A stretch of DNA of 26,017 nt. Origin: JAQTTT01 sp964565435. GTDB lineage: Archaea > Nanobdellota > Nanobdellia > Tiddalikarchaeales > Tiddalikarchaeaceae. Location of the stretch: positions 1-26,017 of the forward strand of contig CAZMEY010000005.1 of the NCBI GenBank assembly GCA_964565435.1, given 5' to 3'. Of this stretch, positions 23,812-26,017 are shown piece after piece. Within the stretch, counting starts at the first letter, position 1; every line of letters begins with the position of its first letter. A model generated the notes under the pieces. It was not told the origin of the DNA, did no database searches, and saw only the letters and a list, made by a program, of their open reading frames with translations. The position numbers and the translations under genes were made by a program.

Positions 23812-24954
23812 ATGGATTCTTTGTGCGTCAAATGTAAAGGCAGGGGCTTTTGCGGGAAAAAATGCAAATGGATGAATATGGATTTCAAGAGCTTTGATTT
23901 CAAAAAGGAATTCTTGGGATCTAGCCCTTCAATATTCGTGGGCAAAGCCAATTACCCAAATGTGTCAATAGGTCTTATGAGCTTGCCTTTTACTGCAGTT
24001 GATGCCAATAATTTTGACAGCCCAAAGTTTTTCAAGGATAATTTAAGTATTCCTCAGATTATCAATAAAAGAAGCTTATTGATTAATTGCCAATCAACAA
24101 AGAAATCGGATTTTGAAAAGATTCAGGAAGTGGCGTTGTCAAAAAAGGCTGTTGAGGTTGAAGCCAGCCTGTCAAAGGCTCCAAAGCCAATGACTGCCTT
24201 TGATTTCACATCAATAGCTATGGGTCCTTCAAGCAAATTGATTGATTTTTCAGTCAATGAAAATGTGAAAATGGACAAGAATGTTGAAAAATGCTTTTAC
24301 GACAATGACTTAAAGGCAGTAAAGGCATTGGGGGTTCTTTACCAAAAAGGGATTGACGAAAACAATCTGTCAAAATATCTGTCAGCCGGAGCTTTCGGGC
24401 TTAAAAAAAACAGGAAAGTGGTTCCGACAAGGTGGAGCATAACAGCTGTTGATGATTCATTAGGCAAAGAGCTAATTGGAAAGGTAAAAAACCACAAGAT
24501 TATCAGCGATTATTTATTGTTTGAAGGCAACTTGTTCGGCAATTATTATACCATATTATTTTTGCCTGAATGCTTTGGGTATGAACTGTTTGAAACAATG
24601 GACGGCAATGATTTCATGCATGACTATGAGGAATATAATGGCAGGAAAAACTATGCTTTTGATACTGCAGGGGGATATTATGCTTGCAGGCTTGCAATAC
24701 TTGAATACATGGACAATAATAAATTGCAGGCAAGGGCAATAGCTTACAGGAGAATCACTCCGGAATACTTGGCTCCTTTGGGTGTTTGGGTTGTAAGGGA
24801 GGCTTCAAGAAACGCGATGAAAAATGATGCAAAAATATTGGGAAAAGAAGAGATGATTTCAAAATTGAATGAGCTGAAACTCCTAAAAGTATTGGCAAAA
24901 AAAAGCATATTATTCAAGGATTTTTTTGCGCAAAAAAGGCTGGTGAATTACTAA
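23812..24954 (+). CDS. nreA: Nre-family DNA repair protein (NreA-like)
   Basis: Nre proteins are archaeal factors linked to DNA damage repair and, in studied species, to PCNA. The 380 residues begin with a zinc motif CVKCKGRGFCGKKC (Cys5, Cys8, Cys14, Cys18), the N-terminal hallmark of the family. The core has further family marks: FVGKANYPNVSIGLM, a STKKSDFEKIQEVALS stretch, VPTRWSITAVDD and FLPECFGYELFE. The last seven residues, QKRLVNY (374-380), resemble the Q-x-x-L-x-x-aromatic PCNA-interacting motif, though only one aromatic is present. It has a good TATA box and its stop directly abuts the start of the next gene. Confidence 0.92.
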   Translation: MDSLCVKCKGRGFCGKKCKWMNMDFKSFDFKKEFLGSSPSIFVGKANYPNVSIGLMSLPFTAVDANNFDSPKFFKDNLSIPQIINKRSLLINCQSTKKSDFEKIQEVALSKKAVEVEASLSKAPKPMTAFDFTSIAMGPSSKLIDFSVNENVKMDKNVEKCFYDNDLKAVKALGVLYQKGIDENNLSKYLSAGAFGLKKNRKVVPTRWSITAVDDSLGKELIGKVKNHKIISDYLLFEGNLFGNYYTILFLPECFGYELFETMDGNDFMHDYEEYNGRKNYAFDTAGGYYACRLAILEYMDNNKLQARAIAYRRITPEYLAPLGVWVVREASRNAMKNDAKILGKEEMISKLNELKLLKVLAKKSILFKDFFAQKRLVNY

Positions 24955-25383
24955 ATGAAGGGGTGGCAGCATAGGATTATTGGAATATTGGCTTTTGCTT
25001 TTCTTTATTATTTTAAATTGTTCCCTAACATTATCAATCAATTTTTGAGCAATTATTTTAATATATTATTAGGTTTTTTTGCCTGCTTATTATTCAGCGC
25101 TGGAAAAATCCGCCCAAAAAAATGGATTCATTTCGGTTTAAGCCCTGACAATGACTCCCACAAAAAAATGAAGAGGAGCATGATTTATCATTCCCCATTA
25201 TTTCCGGCATTTGGAATAATTTTTTTCCCAAATGCAATAATATATCTTGCGGCGTTTTTTTATTCAATGCATGTCCTTGTTGATTTGCTTAATCCCTTAA
25301 GCTTTGAAGGAAAAAGGCACACCTATTTTTTGATATTTGTTTCAACAATATTATTTTTTGTAATGATTTATCTAAATTATTAA
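24955..25383 (+). CDS. YdjM-like membrane-bound metal-dependent hydrolase (divergent)
   Basis: A 142-residue integral membrane protein with about four hydrophobic helices (roughly 8-24, 32-50, 82-105 and 123-141). It carries a charged His/Asp set like that of the YdjM/LexA-binding hydrolase family: PDNDSHKKMKRSMIYHS (64-80, Asp65, Asp67, His69, His79) and MHVLVDLLNP (105-114, His106, Asp110). Those residues match the PDxDH...HS...HxxxD pattern of the family, but the rest is divergent and the substrate is unknown. Its ATG follows the Nre stop with no gap, so it is cotranscribed and probably coupled. The last 12 bases overlap the convergent RCC1 gene. Confidence 0.72.
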   Translation: MKGWQHRIIGILAFAFLYYFKLFPNIINQFLSNYFNILLGFFACLLFSAGKIRPKKWIHFGLSPDNDSHKKMKRSMIYHSPLFPAFGIIFFPNAIIYLAAFFYSMHVLVDLLNPLSFEGKRHTYFLIFVSTILFFVMIYLNY

Positions 25384-26017
25384 AGTTGAATTTTTCGGCA
25401 ATGAAGAACTTGTTGCGTTAATTGCAGTACATTCAAAAGTAATTTCATCATCATCAGAATAATAATTCTTAGGTAACAAACTTATAAATATATCCTTATT
25501 CCAATAGTAATTTCTGTTTATAAATTCATAATTTCCGCTAACAAAAACTGGAAGAATACTTTCTGCGCCAATATCTCCAGCGCCTAATTTACCATTTTCA
25601 TTGTTTCCCCAACATAACATGCTTTTATTTACAAGTATTCCACATGAATGAGTGTGTGAATAACTTAAGCTGCTGAAATAATAATCATTCTCCACGAATA
25701 GGGGCACAGAAGTGCTGAAATTGTTTCCATTAGCAAGCTCATGTTTATAGCAATATCCCCAGCAATATCTTGACCCGTTTGTTAGTATTCCGCATGAGCA
25801 TAAAAAAGTTGTTTCAATCTCACTGAATAAATAGCTTCCGTTTATAAAAGCAGGGACAAAGCTTCCGCTGTTTACTCCATAAAATATACCATTCCCTAAT
25901 TGACCATATTGCCCATAACCCCAGCATACTCCGCTTCCGTTTGTTAAAACTCCGCAAGTATGAGTTGAAATTTCTAAAGATGAAAAATTATAATTTCCGC
26001 TAACAAAAACAGGAACA
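25372..26017 (-). CDS. RCC1-repeat protein, C-terminal part (5' end outside window)
   Basis: The minus-strand frame is open from the right window edge to a TAG at 25372-25374, giving about 214 residues. Three clear RCC1-type repeats of ~50 residues can be read, each with a VPxFVxGNYxFSSL opening followed by xCGxLTNGSxxCWGYxxxxQLGNG (for example THTCGVLTNGSGVCWGYGQY). RCC1 repeats form beta-propeller blades. The many cysteines, Asn/Ser-rich surface and probable Ig-like tail point to an exported surface protein rather than a nuclear-type RCC1. A fourth repeat begins (VFVSGNYEFINRN) and breaks into a short Ig-like segment ending NSTLII. An internal ATG at 25707 is not the true start. Confidence 0.88.
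   Translation of the reverse strand, partial: VPVFVSGNYNFSSLEISTHTCGVLTNGSGVCWGYGQYGQLGNGIFYGVNSGSFVPAFINGSYLFSEIETTFLCSCGILTNGSRYCWGYCYKHELANGNNFSTSVPLFVENDYYFSSLSYSHTHSCGILVNKSMLCWGNNENGKLGAGDIGAESILPVFVSGNYEFINRNYYWNKDIFISLLPKNYYSDDDEITFECTAINATSSSLPKNSTLII

Overview
The window looks like a piece of a small, AT-rich archaeal genome, most probably a DPANN lineage of the Woesearchaeota/Pacearchaeota type. The placement is inferred, not proven by a marker phylogeny. The archaeal signs are direct: ribosomal proteins L44e, S27e and L15e, aIF2-alpha, Nop10, a GINS subunit, a Hel308-type helicase, archaeal SecF/SecD, deoxyhypusine synthase and an Nre-family repair protein. TATA-like boxes sit about 23-32 bases before many start codons, the spacing expected for leaderless archaeal transcripts. 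Genes are very tightly packed, and no gap reaches 300 bases. I saw no tRNA, rRNA, CRISPR array, insertion sequence or origin. One 100-base run of N (4547-4646) marks an assembly gap.

Layout. Positions 1-2377 (+): the tail of a GINS subunit, then rpl44e, rps27e, aIF2-alpha, nop10 and a PAC2-domain protein, joined by overlaps or gaps of a few bases. This is the known archaeal replication-translation cluster. Positions 2381-11496 (-): a six-gene envelope cluster with one good promoter at 11519-11527. In transcription order it encodes a single-pass anchored protein, a tiny two-pass membrane protein, a seven-pass membrane protein with a large outer domain, and three lipoproteins. I recognise no known function for any of them, so this is the best candidate for an undescribed system. 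A coiled-coil protein (11548-11967, -) lies just upstream.

Positions 12055-14187 (+): Hel308-like helicase. Positions 14189-17273 (-): L15e, SecF and SecD; the SecD carries a PDZ-like module between its first membrane helix and its first conserved SecD motif. Positions 17424-21890 (+): nucleoside diphosphate kinase and two unrecognised proteins of 183 and 1068 residues. Positions 21887-23708 (-): a GT8 glycosyltransferase and deoxyhypusine synthase, each with its own promoter. Positions 23812-25383 (+): an Nre-family repair protein directly abutting a small YdjM-like membrane protein. From 25372 to the right edge (-): the C-terminal part of an RCC1-repeat protein that seems to be exported.

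Functionally the window mixes information-processing housekeeping (replication, translation, hypusination, repair) with protein export (SecDF) and a large set of secreted or anchored envelope proteins that would depend on that export.
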